Positions 51,312-61,915 of a stretch of 64,000 bases of DNA are shown piece after piece. The stretch comes from Tetraselmis striata. Its lineage: Eukaryota; Chlorophyta; Chlorodendrophyceae; Chlorodendrales; Chlorodendraceae. The first letter of the stretch is position 1; the number at the start of each line of letters is the position of its first letter. The stretch lies in contig VCJN01000341.1 of the NCBI GenBank assembly GCA_006384855.1, positions 46,375 to 110,374 of the forward strand. Reading direction: 5' to 3'. The notes beneath the pieces were generated by a model that was not told where the DNA came from, did not search any database, and saw only the letters and a list, made by a program, of their open reading frames with translations. A program made the translations under genes and the position numbers.

Positions 51312-52631
51312 AGGCGGAGCCGGCGTCTGCAATGCGCTCGGCGGCCGACCTCCAAGCTATCCCGCATTACTCGGACTTCCCCTTGCACTCCATGCGGAAA
51401 GTACAGGAAACCCTGAGCCACCGCATTCACACGGTCCGTTTCGCAAAGCTTGCTGCGCGTATGCCTACAAGCGGCCCTGACAGCAATCGCTTCCGAGGCC
51501 GCCTCTTACGCGATGCGACAGCGTTCCTGGTGACTGATCCTCCAAGTGAGGGTCGTCTTCGTGAAGTCCGTGAGCGTTCCCCTGAGTACTACGATTCCAT
51601 GTTCCGCGTTGCCGCTTGCCGCCCTTTTGGCCTTCCGGCGGCTCCTGTCCTCTCCCTTGGCGAGCCATGCCGTTGTGCTTTTTGCTCCTTCTCGGTACAA
51701 GGTACGCTGGCCCGTTTTGAGGATGCTGGCGTGGATTTCACTCCTTCAATTTGGGCAGTCGCATACGCTGATCACGTGGCACGTTGCTCTGGGGGCGACT
51801 CCAATCACGCCGCACACGAGTGGGCGGCACATGGCCTTTCCGACATTTGCCACGACGTGAAGTCCGCGCTGGGCGTGGGTGTCCAGATCCTCACGTACGG
51901 ACCCGTCGGTGCTTGTTTCTCGTCCGAAGGGCAGCGACGGCCGGCCGGCCGATGTTGGGCTTTTTGGGTATGGCGGTATCCGCGGGAACACGGTTAGTTG
52001 CTGTCGATACCACCATTGCCCCCATCCTCGGTGTGTCAAGCTCGGATCCAACGACTGCTTTGCGGGCTGCGGAGCGCCACAAAATCCAGAATTATGACGA
52101 GGGTGTCCGAAACGCCGCCGGCATGCTTCGCTTTGTTCCTTTCGCCGTTTCCGAGTTTGTCTCGCTGGCCCCGCACGCTGAGGCTTTCTTGGTGGAGCTC
52201 GCGAAAGCTAGCCACACACACACACTGGCCAAATAATCGGCCAGCTCTTGTCTGCGTGGCGCCGCCGTTTCTCCTTGCTCATCAACATGGCACATGCAGA
52301 CAACGTTCTTGGCGGGGTCGCGCCGGCGCGTGCGGCACGTGATGGTGCTCCTGCGCCTGCGTCGCGTCGCTCATCGGCATGTGTTGCTATGACCCGGGTC
52401 ATTGGCTGCAAGCGTCCTCGCCGCGGCTGATAGCCCACCCCGGAGCGGGGGTCCCTTTGGTTCTTGGCAGCTAAGCGACTTCGTGGTTCCCTTGGCTCCT
52501 CCTTGGTTCTTGGCTCCCTAGCCTCCTGCTCGACCTTTGTTTCAGGCTTATGATATTTTGATGGCAACCTTTCATAGTTGCTGGTAGTGCTGTTTGTAGT
52601 GCGCATTTGTGAAAGCCCTGATGTAAAAAAC
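51312..52631 (+). mobile_element. Younger 5'-truncated LINE inserted in the old LINE
   Basis: The insert is bounded by gactaagaactac (51299-51311) and gactgagaactac (52632-52644), a 13-bp target-site duplication with one mismatch, and ends in an A-run (taaaaaac) before the right copy. Removing it restores the reading frame and sequence of the old RT across the junction (GIWTKNY to IPDQWRSS). Inside are a C-terminal LINE polyprotein part (51332-52236) and about 400 bp of 3' UTR with repeated cttggttcttggc-like words. 5' truncation is typical of target-primed reverse transcription. Confidence 0.9.
51332..52236 (+). pseudogene. C-terminal part of LINE polyprotein with nuclease-like domain
   Basis: The first frame (to 51997) has NRFRGRLLRDATAFLVTDPP, PCRCAFC, HVARCSGGDSNHAAH: a probable C-x-C-x-x-C...H...C zinc site. 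Two shifts (about 51935 and 51985) lead through GRPADVGLFGYGGIRGNTV to the frame AVDTTIAPILGVSSSDP, ALRAAERHKIQNYDEGV and LRFVPFAVSEFVSLAPHAE, ending at TAA 52234-52236. The arrangement PADV, VD-x-T, E-x-x-K, then FVPF is that of a PD-(D/E)XK-like fold often found at the end of algal and fungal RT polyproteins. It differs from the nuclease at 48.4-48.9 kb, so two LINE lineages are involved. Confidence 0.6.
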
Positions 52632-52644
52632 GACTGAGAACTAC
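52632..52644. repeat. Target-site duplication, right copy
   Basis: gactgagaactac, one mismatch to the left copy and directly after the A-run of the insert. Confidence 0.85.
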
Positions 52645-54760
52645 ATCCCCGATCAATGGCGTAGCTCGGCCTTAGTATGGGTGCCAAAAAAAGGCGACTC
52701 GACCGTAATGGGCCATTATAAGGGTATGTCGATCATGGGTGCCGCTATGATGATACTCCTTATTTATGACCGTAATTACCCAACGCTTGCATGACGTCTG
52801 CCGGGCTTAAGGGATAATCCGCCGTTGGCAACCGGGTTTTATGCGCGGTATGGGGAGGGCCCCATACAAGTCGCCAGCTTGTTCGATATCGCGGCTCGTC
52901 ACGTTAGGTGTACCACATACGCGGGATTTATTGACTTTGGGAAAGCATATGACACCGTACCTCATGAGCTTTATGCCTAAAGCTACAAGCCATAGGAGTC
53001 ACGGGTCATGGGCTTACCTTCATTAAAAGTCTATAAAGGGATAGTATGGTACAGGTAGTTAAGACAGGGGTGGCCCGGGAACACTTTCAAACCCCATACC
53101 CATAGAGCGTGGCCTCCGACATCGGGGGTGCCACCCTTCCCCCATCCTATGTAACATATTTATTAACGATATATTCAATGGGGTAGATCATCTAGATAGG
53201 GTGTGATGTACCATGGTGCACCGACACATTAGCGGCAAGGCAACCATTACGGGTGCCAAGTCCGTTATACGCTGAGTGTGGTATCACATGCTTGTTCGAT
53301 AACTTGCATGCATGCCATCATCGTCCACTTCTCGCAATGGGCGGAGGACCGCCATTTTATGGGGTTTGGGCACTTCAGTGGGGGGTGATGGCATATTTGG
53401 CCGATATTCCGACAAGACCGCGTTACGCGAACAAGTTGCCCAATGGCAGCGTGGGGTGGAACGTGTACCGGTTGTAAATGAATATAGTTTTTGGGTTCGG
53501 TCATTAAGTCGGATTTAGGTATGCGGCACACAGTAGACGACCGGGTTCACAAGGCTAAACGCGCCATTGAGGCGCTCGATTCGATACTAGTCGGTGGACG
53601 GGACATGATTCCTATTATAATGTGCGTACGTCTGTCTGTAAACCTTCTTCGCTACCGGTTCTAACTTACAGGTGTGAGGTATGGGGTATGGTTACAAGTA
53701 GCGGAGCAAATGCATTGCAAATCGTACTCAATAATCCGTGCTTGCGGCGCCTTATTATTGGGGTGGGTTAAAACTCCCCTCGGGTGGCCACTGCACCGAC
53801 GATGCGGGAATTGGATTACTGTTTTACATCAGTGCTTTAGTGCGGGAGCTAGATATTCCGGCCATATAGAGGCTACGGCCGCCGCATCACGGGCTCGGGC
53901 GTTCTGAAAGCATCGAACTTCAATACAACCCATTTGGTATATCAGCCAAGTCGGGCACGCCCTAACACGTGGACGTCGGGGACCGTGCGGTGGTTAGATC
54001 GACTGGCTAGGGCAAATGTAGGGCTAGCTGAGGGGGCGCACCTTTCACTTGAGTGAAGGTCACTACCCGCGCGCGATGCCGCTAAACTAGTAAAGGCATC
54101 GGTGTGGGCGCGTTACGAATCGTCGGCATCGTTAGCACGCAATAAAACCTCGGGTATATATGTCCATGCGTCTTATGCGTCAAACCCGTTGCCACAGTAC
54201 GGTAGTGCGGGTGTCCCCGCAAGGGGTTGTGGTGGGGCGTCTGCATTATGATATAAATTTACGCACTCGAGTGTTTCCCACTGCCCGCCGACTGTGGCGG
54301 ACGACATGTGGCGGACGAAGTGAATCTGAGACTATCGAACATATGTTGGTGGAGTGCCCGCAGTGGGAGTATTACCGTCATACTTTGGGGTTGTTAGTTC
54401 CAGAATTTACGGGGTCGGATTTTAGAAGTAGTCATGTTATTGCGTCAACACCCGAGGGCTTAATTCCTCTAATTCTAGGCGGATTTCCCCGCCTCCCTTC
54501 ACGGCGCCCTTGATTTTACTTGGAATGGGAAATTATGGCGTCGTGCCCTCCCTCACGTTGCCTTTTTTGTTGCACATGTATCGCACTCCCGAAATGCTTT
54601 GCTCCGCGGGATGGGGCTTGCCCCAACTCGCATTACTCGAAAGGGCCGACGCCCAAACGGGCGGTACCAGTAGGGCTGACCTTTCGTGGTCAGTGCCGGA
54701 TACACCAGTCCACATAAGTCTTTGCACATAGAAATCCGCGCGTATCCTTGCCTTATTGGT

Positions 54761-55424
54761 GCCCAAGTCATGGGGCCACGGGGCCATGGAGGCTTATAAT
54801 CTATCAGTGTATGCAAGCCTCGTACGCCAAGGAGGCAGCCCTTTCTCCCGGTTATCGCACTTTTGGAATGTTCTTCGGAAATGGCATTGTTGGGCACATG
54901 GCTAAAACCACACAAAAGACGGGCGATGAATAGGGGGCAACTGGTTGGCGGTGTAGCTACCATCCGTCGCATATGATCGCGCGCTGCCGGTGGTGGGTGG
55001 ACGTATGCATGCGTTGTAAGAAGACCGAGCTTGAGCCCAATCCATGCGCGCTACCGATTCAATGAGAGTGTGCCTGCCCAGTGCTGCCGTCGTCGTGATG
55101 GGCCAATCATCCCAAACACCGTGAGATTCAGATGTGACATACGGGTGACGAAGCACTACTACTAGCGACTATTATTTATCCGTGAAGGCTGCTGCTGGTG
55201 GCGGCACGTCCATCCAGTTACGTGCGAGTACATCCGGCGTTATTGCCGGCGGGCGATAAATCCTTTTTGACATCATTCTGGTAGTCGTACTAGCCCGGTG
55301 AATTGTTACATGGCACTGACGTATAAGGTACAAGGTTGTCCGTGTGGTACCGGGTAGTACGCGATATATTTATTAAGCCGGTACCGGGTATCTAGTACGA
55401 ACCCGGGCGCGATGACGAGTGGTC
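54761..55424. other. Spacer left of element 4
   Basis: Open stretches exist on the minus strand (for example 54902-55156) but no motif is recognised. The short run ggtaccgggta occurs near 55347 and 55380. Confidence 0.4.
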
Positions 55425-55632
55425 TGATCTAAACGTGTTTATGGGGTTTCCTAACGGACTATAGCTGTCCTAGTGCGACCCGTACGGTCTGTAGTGGTTT
55501 GAAGCCGTTACCATCGGGGTTTGGTACGGGCTACCCCATCGCCCGCGAGCCCTGCGCTCCCGGCCGGGGAGCTACTTAGGACAGCCACCAGTAGCTCGTC
55601 TGCCATCTTCCAGCTCGCTGCCTTCGGCAGCG
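55425..55632. repeat. Split direct repeat A1 of element 4
   Basis: Matches 57523-57734 almost completely; ends ccttcggcagcg. Confidence 0.95.
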
Positions 55633-56403
55633 GCTTCGCGTACTTGTGCGCGCGAGGGTCACTGAGGCTGAACAAGTCCGCACCGAGGTTCATCCACCCG
55701 GTAGTGAGTCGTCGTGCCGCGCACATGCGTTACAACATCAAGCAGCGACAGACAGCCCCTCGGTAGTGTGGTTTTCCCTACTCGTGCGCCCGAGGTCGTT
55801 TTCCGTTTTTGCCATGGCTTTGCAGCTGGGACGTTTTCGGATGGCGATGCGCACGGCAAGGAATTGGAGCTGGGGGGTCCCCGTTGGGGGGGTTTAAACC
55901 TCAACACCCGAAGTCGAGTCGCAATACAGGCCTTCGGGGCTCCCGCAGTGGAGCGCCCTCTCGCAGTAGTCAACTCTTGAGGTTTAGGTGAGGTGGACGC
56001 GCTCGGCACCATGGCCGCTGCTCGTCACGGTTGTCAACGACGACAACTACGCCCACCGCAACAAATCGGCGCGGACGGAGGAGGACGTCCGTGTCGTCGG
56101 GGCGACCACTTGTTGTCCCGCAAGACACTGCAACCCAGTCCCCGTGTCCTCGCAGCAGGGCGCCGTGGCATCAACGGTCGTTACATGCTGTGGTTTTCCG
56201 GAACTACTCGCGTAATTGGCATGTTACATGGGTGGCGCCGCTCACGCGCCGGTGTTTTGAGAGGGCTCGTTGCCCTCGCCCCAATGAAGCTTCAGCAACG
56301 TTTGCTGTGGTCGCAGTGGGAGGCGTTTGTGCGGCCCGTGCCGATGCGTCTCCGACGTCTCCTACTCCAACGTCGTCGTCACAAGGACCACGACAATCTG
56401 CAG

Positions 56404-56790
56404 CTGCCCGCCGGGGGGCAGCTCTACCACCTGGCGTGCCTGGCGTCTCGTGGTGTACGTAACTACTCTTGGTCAACTCTGGGTTTGGGACTTCGGCGGC
56501 CGTCGCTGGTGCAGCAACAGCGGCCGCCTCGTCGTCACCCTCGCTCCGACATCATTGGCATCGTTACGGGCCGGCATAGGCTACAAGGGCCTCTACGCCG
56601 GCCAACCCGCTTCCAACGTCACGGCAACGCATCTGTGACAACACGAGCTGCCCGCCGGGGGACAGCTCCGCCACCTAACGCGACTTGTGCGTTTCGTGGC
56701 ATCATCCTAAGCCTACGCTTTGTGGGTTGGTCAGCAGCCGTCGTTGGTGCAGCAACGGCGGTCGGCTCACCGCTCTCCGCGAAGAAAGAC
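56404..56790. repeat. Internal duplicated unit in element 4 (about 244 bp period)
   Basis: ctgcccgccggggg.cagctc at 56404 recurs at 56648, and the later block cagc.gccgtcg.tggtgcagcaac recurs at the same distance (about 56495 and 56733). Diverged tandem duplication. Confidence 0.6.
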
Positions 56791-57490
56791 CCACGGCGAC
56801 AGCTAACCGAGTCGGCGGGTCTTCTGCGACGTCGCCGACAACCGACCCCGACACACCTGAACCGGTACGGCACGACCATACAGGGTTCCACATTTCCGCG
56901 CCCTCAGCGTTGTGCGTTTCACCCGCCGCTCTTGGCGCAAGAGGGCGAAACAACCACCGCTGGTGATGACGGCAGCAGTACATCGTTGTCATCGCGAGTT
57001 GTTGCGTGTCCACCCCTCGTAACGTGCATCGCCAGTACAGGTACAGGGTACGAGTTATCATCGCGTCGGGTACAGTGCACCAGTACTTCACCTGACTGTA
57101 CTCGGCGCGCTCGCGCGCTCGTGCGCGCAGCTGTACTCGTCCTACTCGTGCCTGTGCCGCTGCTTTGCTGGGCGCTCGTCGCCAACTTGGGCTTTGCTAC
57201 CCCTGCTGCTTCTACTGGCCTGCAGTTCCGGCTCGTGCCGCACGCCACCATGGCGCGCAACCAATGCTATAGGGCGCCGTCGGGAGACGGCGCCTTAATT
57301 CCGCGACACGTCCGGCCTATGTCATGCCGGCGTCAACATCTGCTCCCGCCCGCGTCTGATGCGCCTGCGCCTCGATCGAGGTCCTCTTGGCGCGAGACCC
57401 CTCTACAACTCAAGACATCTTCCGCCTTCGTCTGGTCGGCACGCCTGCCGACTGCCCACGCTCGCAGTCGTAAACGAACCGCGTGTAAAC

Positions 57491-57522
57491 TGGCAAAACC
57501 AGACTCGAATGCATGATTGAAA
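57491..57522. repeat. Split direct repeat B1 of element 4
   Basis: 32 bp, identical to 57854-57885. Confidence 0.95.
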
Positions 57523-57734
57523 TGATCTAAACGTGTTTATGGGGTTTCCTAACGGACTATAGCTGTCCTAGTGCGACCCGTACGGTCTGTAGTGGTTTGA
57601 AGCCGTTACCATCTATCGGGGTTTGGTACGGGCTACCCCATCGCCCGCGAGCCCTGCGCTCCCGGCCGGGGAGCTACTTAGGACAGCCACCAGCAGCTCG
57701 TCTGCCATCTTCCAGCTCGCTGCCTTCGGCAGCG
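57523..57734. repeat. Split direct repeat A2 of element 4
   Basis: Carries tatc inserted at the accatc position relative to A1. Confidence 0.95.
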
Positions 57735-57853
57735 CCCTCCCGTTTTCCGCCTCCGCCCTGCGGGCTCCTCCTCCGACATTCCCTCCCCTTTCGCTGAACC
57801 TTCCTAGCCATAAAATGGCACTTTTCCGTGTAACACAGCCTCCGCATTCTTTT

Positions 57854-57885
57854 TGGCAAAACCAGACTCGAATGCATGATTGAAA
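57854..57885. repeat. Split direct repeat B2 of element 4 (right end)
   Basis: Identical to 57491-57522; marks the right boundary. Confidence 0.95.
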
Positions 57886-58284
57886 CTGTGGATAACTACG
57901 ACTATTAGTACATGGGAGCGCAAATCGCAGCCGTACTATTCGGCCGAAGTGGGGAATTTCGTGTACATTATAGTTAGTACTGCTGAACGGGCCTGCCAGC
58001 CGTCCGATCAAAGGTCATCAGATGGGCGGTTTGGCTGCCATGTTTTGCCAAAGAGAGCTCACGTTACATAAATATTCGCGAGGGGGAGGGCGGGGGCAGG
58101 CAGCGGTTTGCCGACGAATGTTTGAATTACAATATTCGCGATAGCTGCCATCGGGGAATGTGGCCCCGGGGGGGGGGGGGGGGGGGGAGGCGGGCGGGCG
58201 TGGTCCCCCCGCCCCCCCCCCCCCCCCCCCCCCCCCCGCCGCTCCCGCCGGGGGATTGAGGGGAGGGGGGTAAGGGGGCGGGGG
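57886..58284. other. Spacer with two homopolymer runs
   Basis: Contains poly(G) at about 58169-58187 and poly(C) at 58212-58237 facing each other across about 25 bases, able in principle to form a long G-C hairpin. The word aatattcgcga occurs at 58069 and 58131. No gene. Confidence 0.5.
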
Positions 58285-58932
58285 CTACTGCTTGTTCTTG
58301 TTCTTGCGTGCCCGGGGGACCCTCCGCTTCGACGATCTCGCTGCCTCCGCCTCCGCCTCCGCCGCCTCCGCCTCCGCCTGCGCCTCCGACTCCGCCTCCG
58401 ACTCCGCGACCGTCAGTTTCTTACCTCGGCGTTTCTTCACTGGCCTCTTCCGCTTCTTGTCATCCGTCAGTGTCTTCACCACCCCGGGAGGCTGTGCCGT
58501 CGACGACGCCGCCATGAGCTTCCTTACCTTCGCGTCGGGACGCCCCCTGTGCCCAGACACCCACAACAACCCACAATCGTTTCGCCTTTAAGCCGCTGAG
58601 GATGCGGCCTCCTCGGCCACCACGAGTTGCGCCGCTGGCACTGTGGAAGCCTTGGCGTTAAGGTGGGCCTTACGGCGCTCCCGGACGAACCTGCGCGCGG
58701 CACAAGTTAGCCACGAGTGGGTGCGTGCTAATGTGGAGGATGGAGTGTTTTGTTGCGCGCCCACCTTGTCACGCGTTTCCTCATGTCTTTCTCGTCCTCC
58801 TCGGTGCCGGCGGCGCGGACACGCGAGACAACAAGGCTCGCCGCCCACTTTTGCCCGGGGGGGCGAGGTCGGCCATGGCGCTGTGAGCGGTGAAGGGGGG
58901 GGGGGGGGGGGGCGAGGTGGAGAAACTAACAC
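58285..58932 (-). CDS. Hypothetical small basic protein, possibly two or three exons
   Basis: A minus-strand stretch gives, from about 58.87 kb, MADLAPPGKSGRRALL, a probable intron with AG at about 58697, then FVRERRKAHLNAKASTV, and at the 3' end (ATG 58513-58515 or an upstream exon) MAASSTAQPPGVVKTLTDDK, KKRKRPVKKRRGKKLTVAES, an alternating Glu/Ala helix and a Lys/Arg tail RVPRARKNKNKQ before the stop at 58285. The segment KKRKRPVKKRRGKK is a strong nuclear/nucleolar-type signal. No family is recognised; it resembles small lysine-rich chromatin or ribosome-biogenesis proteins only in composition. The (A/E)n helix is coded by repeated gcctccgcctccg. Gene structure is uncertain. Confidence 0.4.
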
Positions 58933-59320
58933 CCAGTCGACGACCGCCTTCCGCAGCAGTCAACGACACATCGGAGGCGAGGAGCAGCGCGCCACTACTA
59001 TTTATATGCACGTATTGTCAAGAGCTAGTCGGTGCGGCATTGTGTCGGTGTAATTTCGCAATGTTTATTGTTGAAGTAGCACGGCGTAATGGATACGGCG
59101 AGTGAATCCGGGATAATGTGTGCGGTAGGGCGCGCGTATATGTGCGCGACGAATGTGCGCGCGCAGCGTTGTACGGCGGTGTGCGCCGGTGTGCACCGAT
59201 GTTAATATAGTGTGAATATTATATCGGCCGTAGACGATCAGGTCTGGCAGCACCGCCCGTGCTTGCAAATAAGCGACAATGGATCTAGTCTCCCGCTAGT
59301 CTGTGCACCGCCAGTGCACT
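58933..59320. other. Spacer, nothing recognised
   Basis: Includes gtgcgcg-rich alternating purine/pyrimidine sequence (59130-59200) that could adopt Z-DNA. No coding motif. Confidence 0.4.
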
Positions 59321-60100
59321 CCGCAAGCCTCGCCTCCATCCGCGTCGGAACCGGTAGTAAGTGTTGTTGTGTGCGCACATCGTGACAACATTACACGGTG
59401 GCAATTGCAATTATTAGCGGTGGATAATGTGAAGGCGTTTTCGAAATCGACAGAGAATGAGGCGGTGCTGGCGGAGTGCATTGGCGGTGCATAGAATAGC
59501 GTGTTGCTGGGGTTTTGGCTGCATCGGTCGCCGTATTCCCACCCATCCGGCACGGAATGTCCGGTTTTCACACATTTGTGTGTTAATAAAGTGTGAATAT
59601 TACGCGTCTTTTACGCCGGGTGGATGGGCATCCGGCGTCCGATGCACCCCAATTATTTGCAGCACGCTACTCTACGCACCCCCAACGCACTCCGCAAGCC
59701 TCGCCTTCTCCGCGTCGGAACCGGTAGTAAGTGTTGTTGTGTGCGCACATTGTGAAAACATTACACGGTGGCAATTGCAATTAGCGGTGGATAATGTGAA
59801 GGCGTTTTCGAAATCGACAGAGAATGAGGCGGTGCTGGCGGAGTGCATTGGCGGTGCATAGAATAGCGTGTTGCTGGGGTTTTGGCTGCATCGGACGCCG
59901 TATTCCCACCCATCCGGCACGGAATGTCCGGTTTTCACACATTTGCGTGTGAATATATATAGTGTGAATATTACCTACGCGTCTTTTACGCTGGGTGGAT
60001 GGGCATCCGGCGTCCGATGCACCCCGAATCTCACCAACACGCTACTCTACGCACCCCCAACGCACTCCGCCAGCCCCGCCTCTTTCCGCGCAGGTCCTGC
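59321..60100. repeat. Tandem repeat, unit 371-375 bp, about 2.1 copies
   Basis: The word ccgcaagcctcgcc starts copies at 59321 and 59692, and ccgccagccccgcc a third partial at 60067. Copies 1 and 2 are nearly the same over their length, with small indels (attatt versus att near 59412; an extra tatata near 59953). Each copy holds tgtgaatatta, cacacattt and ggcggtgctggcggagtgc. No ORF is conserved between copies beyond chance. Confidence 0.9.
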
Positions 60101-61057
60101 GTTCCATTGTATGTATATACACACGTACATGTACTGCTCCGAAACCAGCCCAAACTTAATGAGTGCACAAGTGTAAATGGGGGGGGGGGGGGGGGGGGGG
60201 GGATGTGGCGGCGGGGCATCCACTCACACATACCCGGCGATGCATGACAAATATTACATGCCGTGGCGGGGCGGCGGGCCGACCCGGCGGGCCGACCCGG
60301 CGGGGGGGGGGGGGGGGGGCGTCTATTCAACTACACGTGCGACAGTGTCGTTTCGTGGAGCAGTATATGTGCCCGGCCTCATTTATACCGCCCCCTACCT
60401 GCGCTGCATGGTCCACCCCTACGAATTACTTAGCACAAACCGCCATTACTTAATAGGAACCTAGCACAGCCATGCTTATATGCCCGCTTTGCCGATCAAC
60501 TTCTACGCACTTTCCGTCCCTCAACCGCCGGACATGGGGGCTAAGCCGCCAGCCTCGGCAGTTGCTTAGCCAGACTTGGCATCCCGTACCGTGTCCATGG
60601 CTTCGCAGCTCTGCCGCCGGCACACGCCGAGTCCGGCGCTTGCTGCCGCGGGGTTGCGCACGCATGCACGCACGGTAATACGCCGCCGACGCCGCCACGC
60701 TTACTTCCACCACCTTCGCCAGCCGCAGCTTCGCACGCCTTTCCGCCGACATACGAAACGCACGAATCCCCCCCCCCCCCCCCCCCCCCCCCCCCCGTCC
60801 CCGCGTCATGTATATTATATTCGAGGCGACTATGCGGGGCGCAGCACACGCCGCGGCGTGGGTCGGCGGAGCGGCAGGCGGCGGGAGCCCTAATGGCCGG
60901 GCAGTATCCACACCCACACAGGCACCGCCGCTCACCTCCGACGCGGATGAACCGCCTCCCAAAGGAAACATGCCGGTTGGTGGTAAGCCCAGCAGGCGTG
61001 GGGTGCCGGCGCCGGTAGTGGTGCGACGGAGCTGTCGCGTCAGGAACCGCACCGCAT
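60101..61057. other. GC-rich spacer with long poly(G)/poly(C) runs
   Basis: Runs: poly(G) 60179-60202 and about 60302-60319, poly(C) 60768-60796 (29 bases, the longest seen). The direct word ggcgggccgacccggcgggccgacccggcggg near 60271 is a short tandem. Overlapping frames on both strands are Arg/Pro-rich and unrecognised. Confidence 0.5.
60768..60796. repeat. Poly(C) run, 29 bases
   Basis: Longest homopolymer in the window. Confidence 0.9.
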
Positions 61058-61703
61058 GTGGAGCAACACATGGCGGTGCCGGCCACACCTATGTCTAGGG
61101 CCACCTCCTCACAACACCCCGCCACGACGGCGTCGGCCACCGCCGACGGCGCCATTGCGGGGGGGGACGCCCTGCCAGGCGACGATGATGCGCCTGGTGC
61201 GCCGCGTCAGGAGGCGGAGGAGGCCGTGGTCGAGGCGACTGATCGGGCTGAGGGGGTTGTCGAGGCGAGCGAGGCTGCGCTCGCGCCACCCGCCCCGCAG
61301 CCACCTGCGGGACATGCCGACTTGCTCGTCGCCATGTTGACCGGAGCACTACGTCGAGCAGTGGCGGGAGGCGGCCACATGCACTATCATGTGCGTGTCC
61401 TGGCCGGACGCCCGTCATGCGTGGACTGCGGCCAACGGACGGACTGGGAGTGTTGCTGCGACGGCACCCCGGCTTTGTGCGGCCCCAAGTACCCATGCAT
61501 CGGCGACCCATCAGCGGGCAGTCCCCTGCCCGACCACGGCCACGGTGAGGGCGGAGTTCCGTTATGTCAGGGACGCGTTCCACGACGCGACTCGCGCCGC
61601 CGTGTGTGAGGCTTCCGAGAAGGCACGCGCGGCTGGTAGGGTGCGCAGGGTGAGGCGGCGGACGGCCCAGGAGCTGAAGGAGAGCGAGACATGCCGTCAG
61701 TGA
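61058..61703 (+). CDS. Cysteine-rich hypothetical protein, possible transposase C-terminal zinc ribbon (frame broken)
   Basis: The frame 61058-61609 begins MEQHMAVPATPMSRATSSQH, has an acidic Ala/Glu middle (APRQEAEEAVVEATDRAEGV) and a Cys-rich end HYHVRVLAGRPSCVDCGQRT, DWECCCDGTPALCGPKYPC. The pattern C-x2-C, then C-x-C, L-C, C resembles the C-terminal zinc ribbon of piggyBac-type transposases, but no DDE catalytic domain is visible upstream. A second frame (61389-61703) continues EFRYVRDAFHDATRAAVCEA and VRRVRRRTAQELKESETCRQ to a stop at 61701-61703, so a shift near 61545 may join them. Function unknown; a host Cys-rich protein is equally possible. Confidence 0.4.
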
Positions 61704-61744
61704 GGTCGGGCGCAATGTCATTGGGTGGGGCACACGGACGTGTA

Positions 61745-61883
61745 ACACTTGCACTTTGCGCGTACTGCTGGGTTACATCCAAGTTCGGTGTCACACTATG
61801 CAACCGGAAAGGCTGCGTTGCTACTGCAAACGATGCTACGCCTCACTCGGTAGCAACCGCTGCCCCGCCTAATCCCACAGCCG

Positions 61884-61915
<32 letters not shown>

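Larger units (their letters stand above)
50859..54760 (+). mobile_element. Old LINE on the plus strand, split by a younger LINE
   Basis: Reads, in several frames: PVRDPVSGLLHTEPDKI and WARHYRELLRDP (endonuclease-RT linker), LPPALNEIKGPRAGKN, LLALRNGIWTKNY up to 51311, then after the inserted LINE IPDQWRSSALVWVPKKGD and GHYKGMSIM (52645 onward), YAGFIDFGKAYDTVPHEL (52918), a GLRHRGCHPSPILCNIFIND block (53111), LGSVIKSDLGMRHTVDDRV (near 53500), CEVWGMVTSSGANALQIV (near 53675) and a zf-RVT-like CGG...IEHMLVECPQWE (near 54310). The YADD box is not recognisable. Stops are frequent, so this is an old copy. Confidence 0.75.
55425..57885 (+). mobile_element. Short non-autonomous PAT-type element (element 4)
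   Basis: Split direct repeats in the order A1 (55425-55632), body, B1 (57491-57522), A2 (57523-57734), B2 (57854-57885). A copies differ by a 4-bp insertion (tatc) and a few bases; B copies (tggcaaaaccagactcgaat...) are identical. The A start (gatctaaac-gttt-atggggtttcct) and the B start (tggcaaaac) match those of element 3, so both belong to one family with shared termini. The body (1.86 kb) has long open frames (55993-57516) but none encodes RT, RNase H or recombinase. It could be mobilised in trans by a relative. Plus strand is assigned from repeat order. Confidence 0.8.

Noticed and set aside
55993-57516. 507-codon ORF in element 4
   Set aside because: Arg-rich, no domain, and it crosses an internal duplication whose copies do not keep the same peptide. 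Treated as non-coding body.
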